DNA of 64,000 nt from Candidatus Cryosericum terrychapinii (GTDB taxonomy: Bacteria > Caldisericota > Caldisericia > Cryosericales > Cryosericaceae). Both the position numbers and the translations under genes were made by a program. Positions within the stretch are counted from its first letter, which is position 1, and each line of letters begins with the position of its first letter. Location: assembly GCF_003570925.1 (NCBI RefSeq), contig NZ_QXIS01000033.1, positions 28,612 through 92,611 of the forward strand. The letters run 5' to 3'. Below the pieces are notes generated by a model that saw nothing but the letters and a program-made list of their open reading frames with translations, searched no databases and had not been told where the DNA came from. This document shows, in pieces, positions 1 to 9,220 of this stretch.

Positions 1-1736
1 GTGGCGTCTTCCGCTCCACGAACGGCGGCACTACCTGGACGATGGCAAACACCGGGCTTACCAATCCGTGGATCTGGTCCCTTGCCGTTAACCCCCTCAC
101 CCCATCCACCCTGTATGCTGGTACCGTAGGTGGTGTCTTCCGCTCCACGAACGACGGCACCACCTGGATCGCGGTGAATACTGGACTCACCGATCTGTGG
201 GTTCTCTCTCTTGCCATCAATCCCCTCACTCCCTCCACCTTGTTTGCCGGTACTGCTGGCAGTGGCGTCTTCCGATCTACCAATAACGGCACCACCTGGA
301 CCGCTGTGAATACTGGACTCACCGATCCGTGGATCTGGTCCCTTGCTATCAATCCCCTCACTCCCTCCATCCTGTACACCGGTACTGGTGGTAGTGGCGT
401 CTTCCGGTATGAAGCTATGTCTTCCTATGCGCTCACGACTACTACGTGGCCGTCTGCCGGCGGCTCGATCGAGAGGTCTCCCGATGTTCTGTCGTATGCT
501 GCTGGCACGGTCGTCACCCTCACCGCCATCCCTGCCGCCGGCTACACCTTCACTGGCTGGTCCGGTGACCTCAGCGACACCGCGAACCCCACGACCGTCA
601 GGATGGATGTCAACAAGACCATCACCGCTATCTTCGACATCGACACATACACCCTCACGGTCAACGTGTCCGGTTCCGGGTCAGTCGCCAAGTTCCCGGA
701 CCAGGCTACCTACAGCCATGGCACTTCAGTACAACTGATCGCCACTCCTGACGCCGGATGGGCGTTCACTGGATGGACTGAAGATCTCACAACTGTCACG
801 AACCCGGTAACTCTCATTGTGAGCCGCACGCAGTCCATTGTCGCGCAGTTCGAGCTAGTGGCTCCCTCCTTGACATCATCGCTGCGCATCGTTGTCGTTG
901 GAGAGGGGTCCGTCGTACGTTCCCCTGAGCGTGACCTGTTCGACCCGATTGAGACCGTTGAACTTCGAGCGGTCCCAGCCACGGGCTGGACATTCACCGA
1001 GTGGACAGGGGATCTAAGTGGTACCATCCCAATGGCACGACTTCCCATGACCAGTTCCAAGGTGGTTGTTGCGGCCTTTGAACAGCTTCCCGAAGAGAAA
1101 ATATGGAACGTCGCCATCAGTAGTGGAACAAATGGAAAGGTCGCTCCCACGGGGACACAGACGGTGAAGGATGGGGGCATCCTGCGCATCGAGATTCAGC
1201 CGAATGCCGGGTATCAGATCGACAAGCTCTTGGTTGATAGCGTATCAGTGTCCTTGTCATCGACTGCAGCCCAGTCCTACAACCTGGGGCCTGTTACAAC
1301 AAACCGTCAGGTGCAGTGCAGCTTCGTGGCAGTTCCAGTCGTTCCGAAGAGCCGTGTGGTTCGTCTCTCCATCGGATCGACGTGGCTGACGGTGGATGGG
1401 CAGCAGACTGGGCTGGACGCCGCCCCCGTGATCCAGAACAACAGAACGCTCCTTCCCATCCGCGCGATCGTGGAAGCGTTTGGCGGAACCATCGAGTGGC
1501 ATGCAGAACTGCGCGTCGTTACCATGTACCTGAACGGTCACGAAGTCAGTCTCCAGATTGGAAACGGACAGGGATACGTCAACGGTGTGCAGACAGCGAT
1601 TGACGTATCCGACTCGAAGGTCGTTCCAATCATCATATCCGGGAGGACGTTGCTGCCGCTCCGGTTCGTCGCGGAAAACCTTGGACTTCAGGTGGAGTGG
1701 AATCCTGCCACGCGAACCGTAACGGTGCAGGGCTGA
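1..1736 (+). CDS. Secreted BNR/InlB-repeat protein with C-terminal stalk domain (5' partial)
   Basis: The reading frame is open to the left edge, so the N-terminus and signal peptide lie outside the window. At least three BNR/YCF48-type repeats come first, with the recurring pattern GVFRSTNxGTTWTAVNTGL and NPLTPSTLYAGT. Four InlB-type (Flg_new_2-like) repeats follow, recognisable by G(Y/W)xFTGWxGDLS. The last ~120 residues are a copper-amine-oxidase N-terminal 'stalk' domain (TLLPIRAIVEAFGG, then GRTLLPLRFVAENLG). The layout indicates an exported, cell-surface or matrix protein; no catalytic site is visible. The stalk domain is shared with the secreted proteins at 15.5-16.7 kb and 19.9-21.4 kb. 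Stop TGA at 1734-1736. Binding partner unknown. Confidence 0.85.
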   Translation, partial: GVFRSTNGGTTWTMANTGLTNPWIWSLAVNPLTPSTLYAGTVGGVFRSTNDGTTWIAVNTGLTDLWVLSLAINPLTPSTLFAGTAGSGVFRSTNNGTTWTAVNTGLTDPWIWSLAINPLTPSILYTGTGGSGVFRYEAMSSYALTTTTWPSAGGSIERSPDVLSYAAGTVVTLTAIPAAGYTFTGWSGDLSDTANPTTVRMDVNKTITAIFDIDTYTLTVNVSGSGSVAKFPDQATYSHGTSVQLIATPDAGWAFTGWTEDLTTVTNPVTLIVSRTQSIVAQFELVAPSLTSSLRIVVVGEGSVVRSPERDLFDPIETVELRAVPATGWTFTEWTGDLSGTIPMARLPMTSSKVVVAAFEQLPEEKIWNVAISSGTNGKVAPTGTQTVKDGGILRIEIQPNAGYQIDKLLVDSVSVSLSSTAAQSYNLGPVTTNRQVQCSFVAVPVVPKSRVVRLSIGSTWLTVDGQQTGLDAAPVIQNNRTLLPIRAIVEAFGGTIEWHAELRVVTMYLNGHEVSLQIGNGQGYVNGVQTAIDVSDSKVVPIIISGRTLLPLRFVAENLGLQVEWNPATRTVTVQG

Positions 1737-1932
1737 TGTGTCGCCCTCACTGAGGAAATCTACGAGTTCCGCGATGACTGGTCGGCAGGGATTCCGAGTA
1801 GGCGGGACTCCCGTCTAGTATGTGGTGGTACCACCCCAACGGTGTTGGCTGGCCGGCACCGGGGTATGTCAGGGCTCAGGGTACTTGTGACAGGATGCTT
1901 GGATGCACGGGGTCTCCAGACATGTTGTCATC

Positions 1933-2145
1933 TCAGGTGAGCCTCTTGATGAACTCCCCCGCGGACAGAATCTCGAATGGCCGGAAAGGCATCAACTGGC
2001 ATGTCCGCTGCAGATCGACGCCAGATGTGGCAAGAAGATCTGCGACCACGCTGAGAACACAGTACTGCCGATCGTATGAGTCTCCATTTGCCCAGAGCGT
2101 GCCATTCTTGAAGTGCCTTGAAGTGTGTGCATACGAGTACGCCAC
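1933..2145 (-). pseudogene. Unrecognised C-terminal gene fragment (possibly PIN-like)
   Basis: A GTG-led frame of about 70 codons reads like real protein and ends in EILSAGEFIKRLT. The frame stays open upstream to about position 2205, where it runs antisense through the DUF2958 remnant and meets a stop. This suggests the 3' end of a longer gene that was cut. The closing (S/P)xEFxxRL pattern resembles the end of PIN-domain toxins, but no acidic catalytic triad can be seen, so the assignment is a guess. Confidence 0.25.
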
Positions 2146-2149
2146 GTAA

Positions 2150-2310
2150 GCAGAAGCGAACGAGTGGGGGTTGTTCTTCTTTAGATGAGCTCGAGTCCTT
2201 GATGATACCCGACGCGGTTACTCCCAGGATCGAGCGAGACCTGAATTTCGCCCCAACCCTCTTCAAGAACCTGAACGTCTGAATCGGCCCAGAGGAGCGT
2301 TTGTTTTGGG
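2150..2310 (+). pseudogene. DUF2958 gene fragments
   Basis: The segment at about 2172-2269 encodes SLDELESL and then DAVTPRIERDLNF, ending FKNLNV and a stop. This matches the C-terminus of the DUF2958 family and the better preserved copy at 12709-13017. One base must be shifted just upstream to join it to an EWG codon run. Immediately after the stop, about 2270-2305 reads GPEERLFWVL, which resembles the middle of the same family (DPKERLFFGYV). So two pieces lie in scrambled order. DUF2958 genes are usually carried by plasmids and integrative elements. The rest of 1737-2463 holds nothing else I can recognise. Confidence 0.5.
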
Positions 2311-2463
2311 TCCTCTGTGATGAAGATGCCAACCACGGGGCTCGTCAACGGGCAGAGGGGCAGGGGCTGAACCATGCGGCCCCTGCCTTGTATGTGTGAG
2401 TAGTTCAGTGCAGAATCTGGCGCAAGGCGAAGCATGGGAGCAGACTCCACGTCGGCAGCCTGC

Positions 2464-5046
2464 TCAACCTCTGTGGAGCAGCTGTTGTATCTTTTTCAGC
2501 AGCTGGTCCAGCTCGTACGGCTTGCCCAGGAACCCTTGGACACTGCTCTCTGCGAGCATCTGCTTGACGGTGTCGTTGGAGGTGTACCCGGAGTTCAGCA
2601 GGATGGGGACTGTGGGGTCCAGGGTCCGGATGGCGTGCACGATTTCGCCGCTGGTCATGCCCGGCATGGTCATGTCGAGCAGGACGAGGTCGATGTCCGT
2701 CGGGTGATCCAGTAGGACCTTTAAGGCTGATGCTCCGTCCGGTGCTGTCAAGACCGTATATCCGCTCCTGCTCAGGAGAGCTTGTGCGACCGCGAGCACG
2801 ACCGGCTCATCCTCGACCACCAGGAGCGTTCCCCCACGTACGTCCACAGAGAGGGGGCTGGGAGTGAAAGACTGTGTGGGTTCTTCCAGGCATCGTGGCA
2901 GGTAGATATCGAAGGTCGCCCCCGAACATATTTGTTCAATGCCCCCGAGGATGTTCTTCCCATCCAGGGGGTGCTTCTGAGGGGTGTTCTTTCCGGCACC
3001 ATCGGTGGATACTGCCGTGATCCAACCGCCGGCCTGCTTGACGGCACCGTAGACGACGGAAAGTCCTAGCCCCGTTCCGGACCCCACCGGTTTCGTCGTA
3101 TAGAAGGGTTCAAAGAGATGCTGCATGACCTCCGAAGACATTCCAGGACCTGTATCGGTGACGCTGAGATGGACGAACTCACCCGCGCGCGCAAGAAGAT
3201 GGTCCTGGACATATTCTTGTCCCACGACTTCGTTTCTGGCCCTGATGGTCAGTGTCCCCTTGCCCTTCATGGCGTCGCGTGCGTTCACTGCAAGGTTGAG
3301 CAGGATCTGCGTCATCTGTGACTGGTCCAGCAGGACGTTCCAGACTGTCTGCTCATAGTCGCGGACGATCTCCAGGGTAGCCGGCAGCGACTGCTTCAGG
3401 ATGTCCAGTGTCGTGTCGATGGCCTCTGCCATGTCGAGGGGCACGGCTGTCACCACTGCCTTGCGGCTGAAGGTGAGTAGGCCCTTTGCCAGGTCGGCGG
3501 CCTGGTGGGCGGCGGCCTCCACCGCATTCAGGTTGGCAACCAGCGGGTCGGATGCCGGCAGGTCGCTCCGCATGATGGCCGTGTTGCCCAGGATGCCCGT
3601 CAGCAGGTTGTTGAAGTCGTGCGCTACCCCACCTGCCAGCTGGCCGATGGCGTCCATCTTCTGCGATTGCTGCAACTGCGCCTGCAAGGCCACCGTCTCT
3701 TCTTCGGCGCGCTTGCGGTTGGTGATGTCACGTACGACCGAGACACAGCCGATGATGGTACGCTGGGCATCCCGCACAGGCGAGGCGTTGACCAGGCGAT
3801 ACCGCAACTCACCACTGAGCGGGAGTCGGACGATCTCTTCCTGGTCAGTGACGGTTTCTCCCTCAAGGGCCCGCAGAGGAGGAGCCTCTTGGACGGGTCG
3901 CGGGCTGCCGTCGGGGCGGAACACTTCAAGGCTCTCTGCGAATTGTTGAATATCGGTGTTGATCGCGCTTTTCAGAGAGAACGTCTCGCAGGCTGCAGGG
4001 TTCGCCAACGTGAAATGCGCGGTCGTGTCAGCAAACCAAACCTCGTCCGACATGCTGTCGAGCAAGCGGTCCTGCATGTCTTTGTCCGCTTGCACCTGCC
4101 TCAGCAGGGACCGGATATCCTCTTCCGCCCGCTTGCGCTCAGTGACAACTGCGCCCACAAGCAAGCCAACGATACAATTGACGATCATCAGCAGTTGTAG
4201 TTCGCCCAAGTGTGCGAGGTCGAGTCGAAAAAACCACATCGCTAGCATCACCCCGAAATTCAACACTACGATTCCGGTGGTGACTCCCTTGAAGCCGTGA
4301 TCGAGGGCAATCCAGATGAGCGGCAAGGTAATAAGATACATGGGCCGAAACTCATCCAGGCCGCGCGCGCCAAAGACCCAGTAGAACATAAACGCGATGG
4401 TGAACGCTTGTCCAATGACAGAGAGCGTTGGACGCGGAAATGACCAGCGGGCGGGGGACCTGACCGGCTGTGCTTCCGCAAACTGTTTCAGCCGGGGCAT
4501 CGCATGGATAAGCAGAAAGGGTGTGATGGTCAGGACGCCGACCGTCTCACCAATCCACCAGATGAAAATCGCGCGCAGGACTTCATTGCGCGGCATATCA
4601 CTGCTCAAGGCGGAACTCGAAACGGAAAGTACGGCAAGAAGCGCTGAAACAAATACAGCCGTGACAATCAACCAGGTCACGTCGCGCGATTTTCGCAGCT
4701 GCCAATCGAAGCGAATTCGGTGGCGCAGGAACGCGGTGGCAACGCCATAAATCGAAGATATAATGAGCGCCCACAATAGAAGCAGGTAGGGGGGTTGAGG
4801 CATGTGATAGATGAATACACTGCTAATGAGTAAGGTGATCGTCACAGCGGGTGTGAATCCCTCCCCGAACACCAACAGCAGGGCGTAAGTTAGCCCAGCG
4901 GGCGGATACCAGGCGACAATCCCACGGAGTTCTTCAAACTGACGTGAAATAAGGTCGAGAATGATGAACGCGCACAAGTATGCGACAACAATCAACGCAG
5001 TGCGCAATAGCGGGCGCGGGTTGCGGCGCGCAAACATGGCGGTCAT
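2464..5046 (-). CDS. MASE1-PAS hybrid sensor histidine kinase with receiver domain
   Basis: An 860-residue membrane sensor kinase. Residues ~10-300 form a MASE1-type integral membrane sensor with about eight hydrophobic segments. A PAS/PAC segment follows (~325-440), then a HisKA H-box (QLAGGVAHDFNNLL, phosphorylated His near 476). The HATPase domain has DTGPGM and GTGLGLSVV boxes. A C-terminal receiver holds the phospho-acceptor Asp in DLVLLDMTMPGM (near 788). The HATPase lid carries an extra ~22 residues (~684-706) between STDGAG and ATFDIYLP. The ligand is unknown. The ATG overlaps the stop of the kinase remnant upstream (ATGA), suggesting translational coupling to the ancestral gene. No separate regulator lies nearby, so output must pass through a distant phosphotransfer protein or regulator. 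Confidence 0.9.
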   Translation of the reverse strand: MTAMFARRNPRPLLRTALIVVAYLCAFIILDLISRQFEELRGIVAWYPPAGLTYALLLVFGEGFTPAVTITLLISSVFIYHMPQPPYLLLLWALIISSIYGVATAFLRHRIRFDWQLRKSRDVTWLIVTAVFVSALLAVLSVSSSALSSDMPRNEVLRAIFIWWIGETVGVLTITPFLLIHAMPRLKQFAEAQPVRSPARWSFPRPTLSVIGQAFTIAFMFYWVFGARGLDEFRPMYLITLPLIWIALDHGFKGVTTGIVVLNFGVMLAMWFFRLDLAHLGELQLLMIVNCIVGLLVGAVVTERKRAEEDIRSLLRQVQADKDMQDRLLDSMSDEVWFADTTAHFTLANPAACETFSLKSAINTDIQQFAESLEVFRPDGSPRPVQEAPPLRALEGETVTDQEEIVRLPLSGELRYRLVNASPVRDAQRTIIGCVSVVRDITNRKRAEEETVALQAQLQQSQKMDAIGQLAGGVAHDFNNLLTGILGNTAIMRSDLPASDPLVANLNAVEAAAHQAADLAKGLLTFSRKAVVTAVPLDMAEAIDTTLDILKQSLPATLEIVRDYEQTVWNVLLDQSQMTQILLNLAVNARDAMKGKGTLTIRARNEVVGQEYVQDHLLARAGEFVHLSVTDTGPGMSSEVMQHLFEPFYTTKPVGSGTGLGLSVVYGAVKQAGGWITAVSTDGAGKNTPQKHPLDGKNILGGIEQICSGATFDIYLPRCLEEPTQSFTPSPLSVDVRGGTLLVVEDEPVVLAVAQALLSRSGYTVLTAPDGASALKVLLDHPTDIDLVLLDMTMPGMTSGEIVHAIRTLDPTVPILLNSGYTSNDTVKQMLAESSVQGFLGKPYELDQLLKKIQQLLHRG

Positions 5047-5270
5047 CCCCGCTTCTCCGCAACCATTTTCAGAAACTCCTTCACGTCAATCGGTTTGGTC
5101 AGGCAGGCGTTCTCCCCAGCTGCCAGCAGGACGATCTTGGAATTCATGATGCGCCTTTCAGGGTGAAATAGAATGTCGTACCCTGTCCCACCCGCGCGTT
5201 GGGCCAGACGCGCCCGCCGTGGTGGCGGACCTCGGTAATGCCCCTGGCCGTGCCAGCGACTGTGCTTGTG
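5043..5270 (-). pseudogene. Remnant of a second hybrid histidine kinase
   Basis: Two pieces lie in different frames. The first (~5155-5270) reads GTARGITEVRHHGGRVW and then GQGTTFYFTLKG, the degraded end of a HATPase_c domain; the normal box would be GTGxGLxxV. The second (5043-5145) reads AAGENACLTKPIDVKEFLK, the last third of a receiver domain. The stop overlaps the start of the intact kinase. The catalytic and dimerisation regions are gone, so this cannot work as a kinase. A 34-codon receiver stub could still be translated. Confidence 0.65.
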
Positions 5271-5720
5271 CATATTCTCTGCATTCGCAGCTCCTGAAGT
5301 TTCCTTGACTTCGTCGAGTAGCGGTTTGCTTGCCACACGCGCAAAAAATGCGGAGTCCGTACGATTCTGCTCTCAGGATAGTCGTGGCACGGATTGGGTC
5401 AAGTGCTCGCATCCACTCACCGAGAATGGACGTGGACTGTCTCTGCAACCTCATGAGAATAGATATGTGAAAGATGACAGAACACCCCTCGTCCTTTGGA
5501 CCAGGGAGGAGCAGAGGGAACGGAGCTCACGTTGGTCAAGGACCAGGAGTGTCCACTACCTGGACGTGTGCGTTATGGCCCGACCTGCTGGTATGCCCAT
5601 TCCAGGATCGCGTCGCCTTTCAGCTCGACGATCGTATCAAAGTCAGCACGGACACGCCGTTCCATAGTAGGAGAAGAATCCCTCACAAAATGGGCTTCTT
5701 GGTTTCCGAGGTGCCCGGCG
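5271..5720. other. No supportable gene
   Basis: This 450-bp stretch lies between the kinase remnant and the recombinase fragment. Frames on both strands are short and show no family signature. It probably contains further decayed upstream kinase sequence and the lost 3' end of the recombinase. Confidence 0.4.
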
Positions 5721-6200
5721 TCAACTCAGGATCGCTTCCTGCCGGCCTTTCGTTTCAGTCTTCGCATAAGCATAACGCCCGCGGTACAGGCTCCGGTATT
5801 CGAGGATCCTGGATACCTGCTTCGGCTGCAACTGCATCCCTCGCCAAGTCGTGCTTTCCTTGTTCAACGCGTCCGCAATCTCGTGCAGGGTCCATCGCTG
5901 GCCTCTCAAGGCGAACACCTTCTTGACGATCTCGACCTGGCGTTCGTCGACGACAAGCTGGTGACCATAAGAGGCATAGCCGAATTGCGGCAGTCCTCCA
6001 GAGTATCCTCCTGTCTTGACCTTCTCTCGTCTTCCGCCACTCATGCGCGAGTTGATCCTCGACCGCTCAAATTCAGAGAATGCGCCCATCACCGAACGAA
6101 TGAGCCTCGCGGTGTCTTGCTCCTATTCTCCCATAGGCTCCGCGACCGAGATCACCTGCATGCCGAGCTTCTGCAATTCGTCCGTGGTCATCAGCTGGAG
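5721..6200 (-). pseudogene. Serine recombinase, broken
   Basis: The minus strand encodes the end of a resolvase catalytic domain (GMQVISVAEPMGE, then GAFSEFERSRINSRM). The Recombinase-domain start follows (GGYSGGLPQFGY, QVEIVKKVFALR, PKQVSRILEYRSLYRGRYAYAK). An in-frame TAG interrupts the catalytic domain at about 6129, and the N-terminal part with the serine nucleophile is absent. The zinc ribbon and coiled coil expected downstream are also missing. It is a relic of a large serine recombinase, distinct from the fragment at 16690-17600. Confidence 0.7.
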
Positions 6201-6499
6201 ACGTTCACCGGCTGCTGCGGAGCCATGTGCGCGATGGCATGGCTGTTGCAGCGCCAGTATAGGCTCAGTCACGGGAAGGGGGCACAGAGATTCTCACCGA
6301 TCCCGACCTGCACAAGGCGATGCTGCTGATGCGTGCGGCATGCATCTCTTGCGACCGCCTGCATCCCGACGACGATTGGGAGTTCCCTGAGTACATGAAA
6401 GAGCCGGTGCCGTGACAGGGCACTGAACTTCGCATAACGGTACTGTTGATGACCCTGTCGAAGGACAAAGGTGTCAGGTGGTGGCAATTGTCGGGGATA

Positions 6500-6680
6500 T
6501 TGCGAAGAAGTACCATGCTCTAGAGTGAGTCCCAGAGGGGCTCGAGACTACGTGTGGAGATAGGGGGATGAACCACGCTGCCGAACACCCTCGACGACGT
6601 CTGAGAGTGCGGTCGTGGACGCCTTTGCAGATGTGTTGTTGAAGGTTCAGTCGCTCAGTGGTCGCCAGAGGCGGACACGC
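6500..6680 (+). repeat. Core-repeat copy (left family B, right family II)
   Basis: The core at 6552-6567 is a variant of GTGGTGGAGATAGGGG. The left flank (GAAGTACCATGCTC, then GAGTGAGTCCCAGAG) and the right flank (GCTGCCGAACACCC, then GGTTCAGTC) align with the copy at 24840-25010 over about 170 bp. Neither copy holds an intact gene. Confidence 0.6.
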
Positions 6681-6988
6681 GCGTTGCTCGTGAACACCGA
6701 GGTTATGAGGTCGTCGCAGGTATCCCCGTTGTCTCTGGAATCGGCTTGGACGGCACGGCAGAGGTGATATTCCTCGCGCGAGGAAGACAGTGGTGGAAGT
6801 ACGGAAAGTCTGAATTATGGCAAGACAGAACCCACAGGGTTAGCAGCCACAGATGAACTGCCTGCCCTGCGGGCCAACGCGCAATAATCTATGTGAAGTT
6901 CCAAGGCTAGGATAGGCGCAAATTCGTGCTTAGACGTGTACTGTCACTCGGTCTCCGCAAGAAACCATTTTCTCCGTGGGGAGGGTAC
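6681..6988. other. Intergenic, nothing recognised
   Basis: About 300 bp between the repeat copy and pspA. I see no gene, no tRNA and no strong terminator. Confidence 0.4.
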
Positions 6989-7666
6989 TTACAGCCCTAG
7001 TTCGACCTTCATTTTGTTCAATTCCTCATCTACCGAGGCGGTGCCCTTCGTGGCGTACTTTTCTTCCAATGCTTTTGCTGCGTCAATCGGCTTCATATTC
7101 AGGTCAGCCATAGCGTTTGCCTCGTCCAGCATCTTGTTCGCCTTGTCCTCCATGCGGCCAAAAGCGTTCATTGCACCTTCGGTTCTTCCTATGGCCGTGG
7201 TGGCCTCATTCAGCGTCTCTTGGGTTTTTGCCACGGTAACCTTGGCCTTGATCATCTCGCGGCGGGATTTCAGGGCGTCAATATCAGACGCGAGTTTATC
7301 GTGCATCTGACGCATCTTTACTGCGTTCTCATGGGCTGCTGCATAGGCCGTCATAAGACCCGCGCCGACGTTTTCAAGCTCCTGTTTCTTGGCGATGAAC
7401 ACACGGGCATCGCCTTCGTTTCCAGCCACCAGGGCCTTCTTGGCAAAGTCCGCATACTTAGCAGCCTCTGCCTGATTCTCATCTACCAGACGCTTCGTAC
7501 GCGTCTCTTCGGCCATAACCCCGGCAGTACTACGCTTGACCTCCGCCAGATCCTCCATCATATCGCGCAAGGACTGGTCGATCATCTTGGACGGATCTTC
7601 CATCTTGTCTATCAGTGCGTTGATGTTTGCCTTGATAATGTCGTTAAACCTGTCCAGAATAGCCAT
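6989..7666 (-). CDS. pspA: PspA/IM30 family membrane-stress protein
   Basis: 225 residues, the usual size for the PspA/Vipp1 family. The protein begins MAILDRFNDIIKANINALID, the amphipathic membrane-binding helix typical of the family. A long, almost uninterrupted alpha-helical coiled coil follows (MIDQSLRDMMEDLAEVKRS, then MRQMHDKLASDIDALKSRR). These proteins polymerise on the inner face of the cytoplasmic membrane and protect it under stress. The gene starts 19 bp after the stop of the TPM-domain gene upstream, so both are probably one transcript from the promoter at 8876-8904. No PspF-type regulator is present in the window. Confidence 0.9.
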   Translation of the reverse strand: MAILDRFNDIIKANINALIDKMEDPSKMIDQSLRDMMEDLAEVKRSTAGVMAEETRTKRLVDENQAEAAKYADFAKKALVAGNEGDARVFIAKKQELENVGAGLMTAYAAAHENAVKMRQMHDKLASDIDALKSRREMIKAKVTVAKTQETLNEATTAIGRTEGAMNAFGRMEDKANKMLDEANAMADLNMKPIDAAKALEEKYATKGTASVDEELNKMKVELGL

Positions 7667-7685
7667 TGTCTTGCCTCCTTAGATT

Positions 7686-8837
7686 TTAATGATCCGGTTT
7701 CCCTTGGTTGTCTTCGTACTTCTTCGTGAGTTCTTCCGCCTCCGTATCTCCGAATTTTTCCAGCGGTGTCTTGAGCATTTCCTCCGTCTGCTTCGCCTCC
7801 AGATTCTTCTGGTTTATTGCACGTCTCCACCAAGCGAACATTATGATCATCAGAACAACGACGCCCAGAACGACGAACACAATAATCCAGGGCGATCTTG
7901 TTACCTCCATGATGCGATCCGCCGCATCGCTGAAGGCTTTGCTGAAGAAGGCCCCTTCCGACAAATTGCTGTCGTAGTAGTACCGATCGACATAATCAAG
8001 CAGAATATTCGCGGCCTCGTTGTCAATAACGGTTTTGGCCTGTGTACCACAGACATACCTGTCCATGTAGCTGTTGTCATACTCGAAGAATACCAGAAGC
8101 AAATGAGCTTCATCGGTAAATAACTTGTCATACAGACTGTTTGCAGCTTTATCGAGGTCACTGGCCGTGGGAGAATGCGAACCATTGATCGTATCCGTAA
8201 TATACAGGTAGGGCTGCACGCCGGTCTTCTGATAGAAGTGCTTCAGGCCCGCGAGAAGCTGTGTCTGATTGTCAATCCATCCCAGCTGGTCGGTGTAATA
8301 GCCGGTTTCATTCACAGAACCCCGTGGCAGCGCCTTGCGTGCCACGGTAGATTTCATAATCTCCGTACTTCCTCCGGAGCTATTTGAAACAGAGCCTGAA
8401 TGGGATGCAGTAATCGCAGCGATAGCAATCCCGATGACAATCAGAACGACAATCAGCGTAAGGCAGCCGCATCCCCTTGAACGACCGCCTCCATAGCTGC
8501 GTCCGCCACCAAAAGGAACCCCGCTTGGCCTGCTGTTGCCGAGAGAAGGACCTGCAGGACCGCCGCCGAAGAAGCCGCCGAAGCCGCCGCCGAAGGAGTC
8601 GCCACTGCGCCTGCTGCCGAAGCCGCCACCGAAGGGTCCGCCGAAGCCGCCACCGCTTCTGCCGCCGGAGGAGTCACCGCTGCGTCTGCTGCCGAAAGAA
8701 GGGCCTCCAGAGCTACCGCCGAAGGAGCCGCTGCTGCGTCCGCCACTTGTGGAGCCGCTGCTGCGTCCGCCACTGCTCCTGCTCCCACCACCGGACCCGC
8801 CGCTACTTCTGCCACCGGAGCCGCCGCCTCTACCCAT
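7686..8837 (-). CDS. TPM-domain membrane protein with Gly/Ser-rich N-terminus
   Basis: 383 residues. The first ~115 are low-complexity Gly/Ser/Arg/Phe repeats (GGRSSGGS, FGSRRSGDS). Next come a transmembrane segment (LTLIVVLIVIGIAIAAI), a TPM domain (~155-310: WIDNQTQLLAGLKHFY, PYLYITDT, DEAHLLLVFFEYDN), a second membrane segment (IIVFVVLGVVVLMIIMF) and a charged tail. TPM domains occur in envelope-maintenance proteins and a subset are phosphatases; no activity can be assigned here. The Gly/Ser region is probably a flexible cytoplasmic arm. Pairing with pspA suggests membrane homeostasis. The ATG at 8837 follows GGAGGTAGG. Confidence 0.8.
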   Translation of the reverse strand: MGRGGGSGGRSSGGSGGGSRSSGGRSSGSTSGGRSSGSFGGSSGGPSFGSRRSGDSSGGRSGGGFGGPFGGGFGSRRSGDSFGGGFGGFFGGGPAGPSLGNSRPSGVPFGGGRSYGGGRSRGCGCLTLIVVLIVIGIAIAAITASHSGSVSNSSGGSTEIMKSTVARKALPRGSVNETGYYTDQLGWIDNQTQLLAGLKHFYQKTGVQPYLYITDTINGSHSPTASDLDKAANSLYDKLFTDEAHLLLVFFEYDNSYMDRYVCGTQAKTVIDNEAANILLDYVDRYYYDSNLSEGAFFSKAFSDAADRIMEVTRSPWIIVFVVLGVVVLMIIMFAWWRRAINQKNLEAKQTEEMLKTPLEKFGDTEAEELTKKYEDNQGKPDH

Positions 8838-8875
8838 TGCTTCCTACCTCCGTTCAGGAATAGATACCTAATTGC

Positions 8876-8904
8876 AATCTATCATAAGCGTAGAATCATG
8901 TCAA
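8876..8904 (-). promoter_or_regulatory. Sigma-70-type promoter for the TPM-pspA pair
   Basis: On the minus strand TTGACA (8899-8904) is followed after 17 bp by TAGATT (8876-8881), about 40 bp before the TPM gene start. Confidence 0.55.
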
Positions 8905-8996
8905 TTCATACTGCTATTGGCATGGGTGGTTGAGTGCACGTGACGCAGTCTTCTCCACGCATCTATGCTGCAAGCAACAAGGGAACACCGGACCTG

Positions 8997-9090
8997 CGGT
9001 GGAGATGGGGGCGAACAGGCCCTCCTGCGAACCATCGACACTACTACTGCTCAAGCTGATTCTGGAGGCGGTCCACTCCACTTGGGAGAA
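8997..9090 (+). repeat. Core-repeat copy (right family I)
   Basis: A degenerate core (GCGGTGGAGATGGGGG, 8997-9012) is followed by a family I right flank (GCGAACAGGC, CCTGCGAACCATC, CTCAAGCTGATTCTGGAGG) shared with 26184, 30740 and 51518. The left flank matches no other copy. The rest of 8838-9220 has no gene. Confidence 0.55.
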
Positions 9091-9130
9091 TGGGCGGACT
9101 TCTGTCGACAACGCGCTCACCGCATAGAGA

Positions 9131-9161
9131 GCCGCCTTCTCTATGTAGCAGAGAAGGCGGC
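9131..9161 (-). terminator. Hairpin downstream of the ABC transporter gene
   Basis: A perfect 11-bp stem (GCCGCCTTCTC / GAGAAGGCGGC) with a 9-nt loop lies 60 bp after the ABC gene stop. There is no T-run, so termination is inferred from the stem and position only. Confidence 0.45.
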
Positions 9162-9220
9162 CTGCGTGCAGGGAGGCAATGGTCGGTTCACAGCAGGCAC
9201 CTGCGATGAAGATGTCATGC

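Noticed and set aside
8453-8871. Ala-rich and Pro-rich frames on both strands
   Set aside because: Shadows of the Gly/Ser-coding low-complexity region of the TPM-domain gene.
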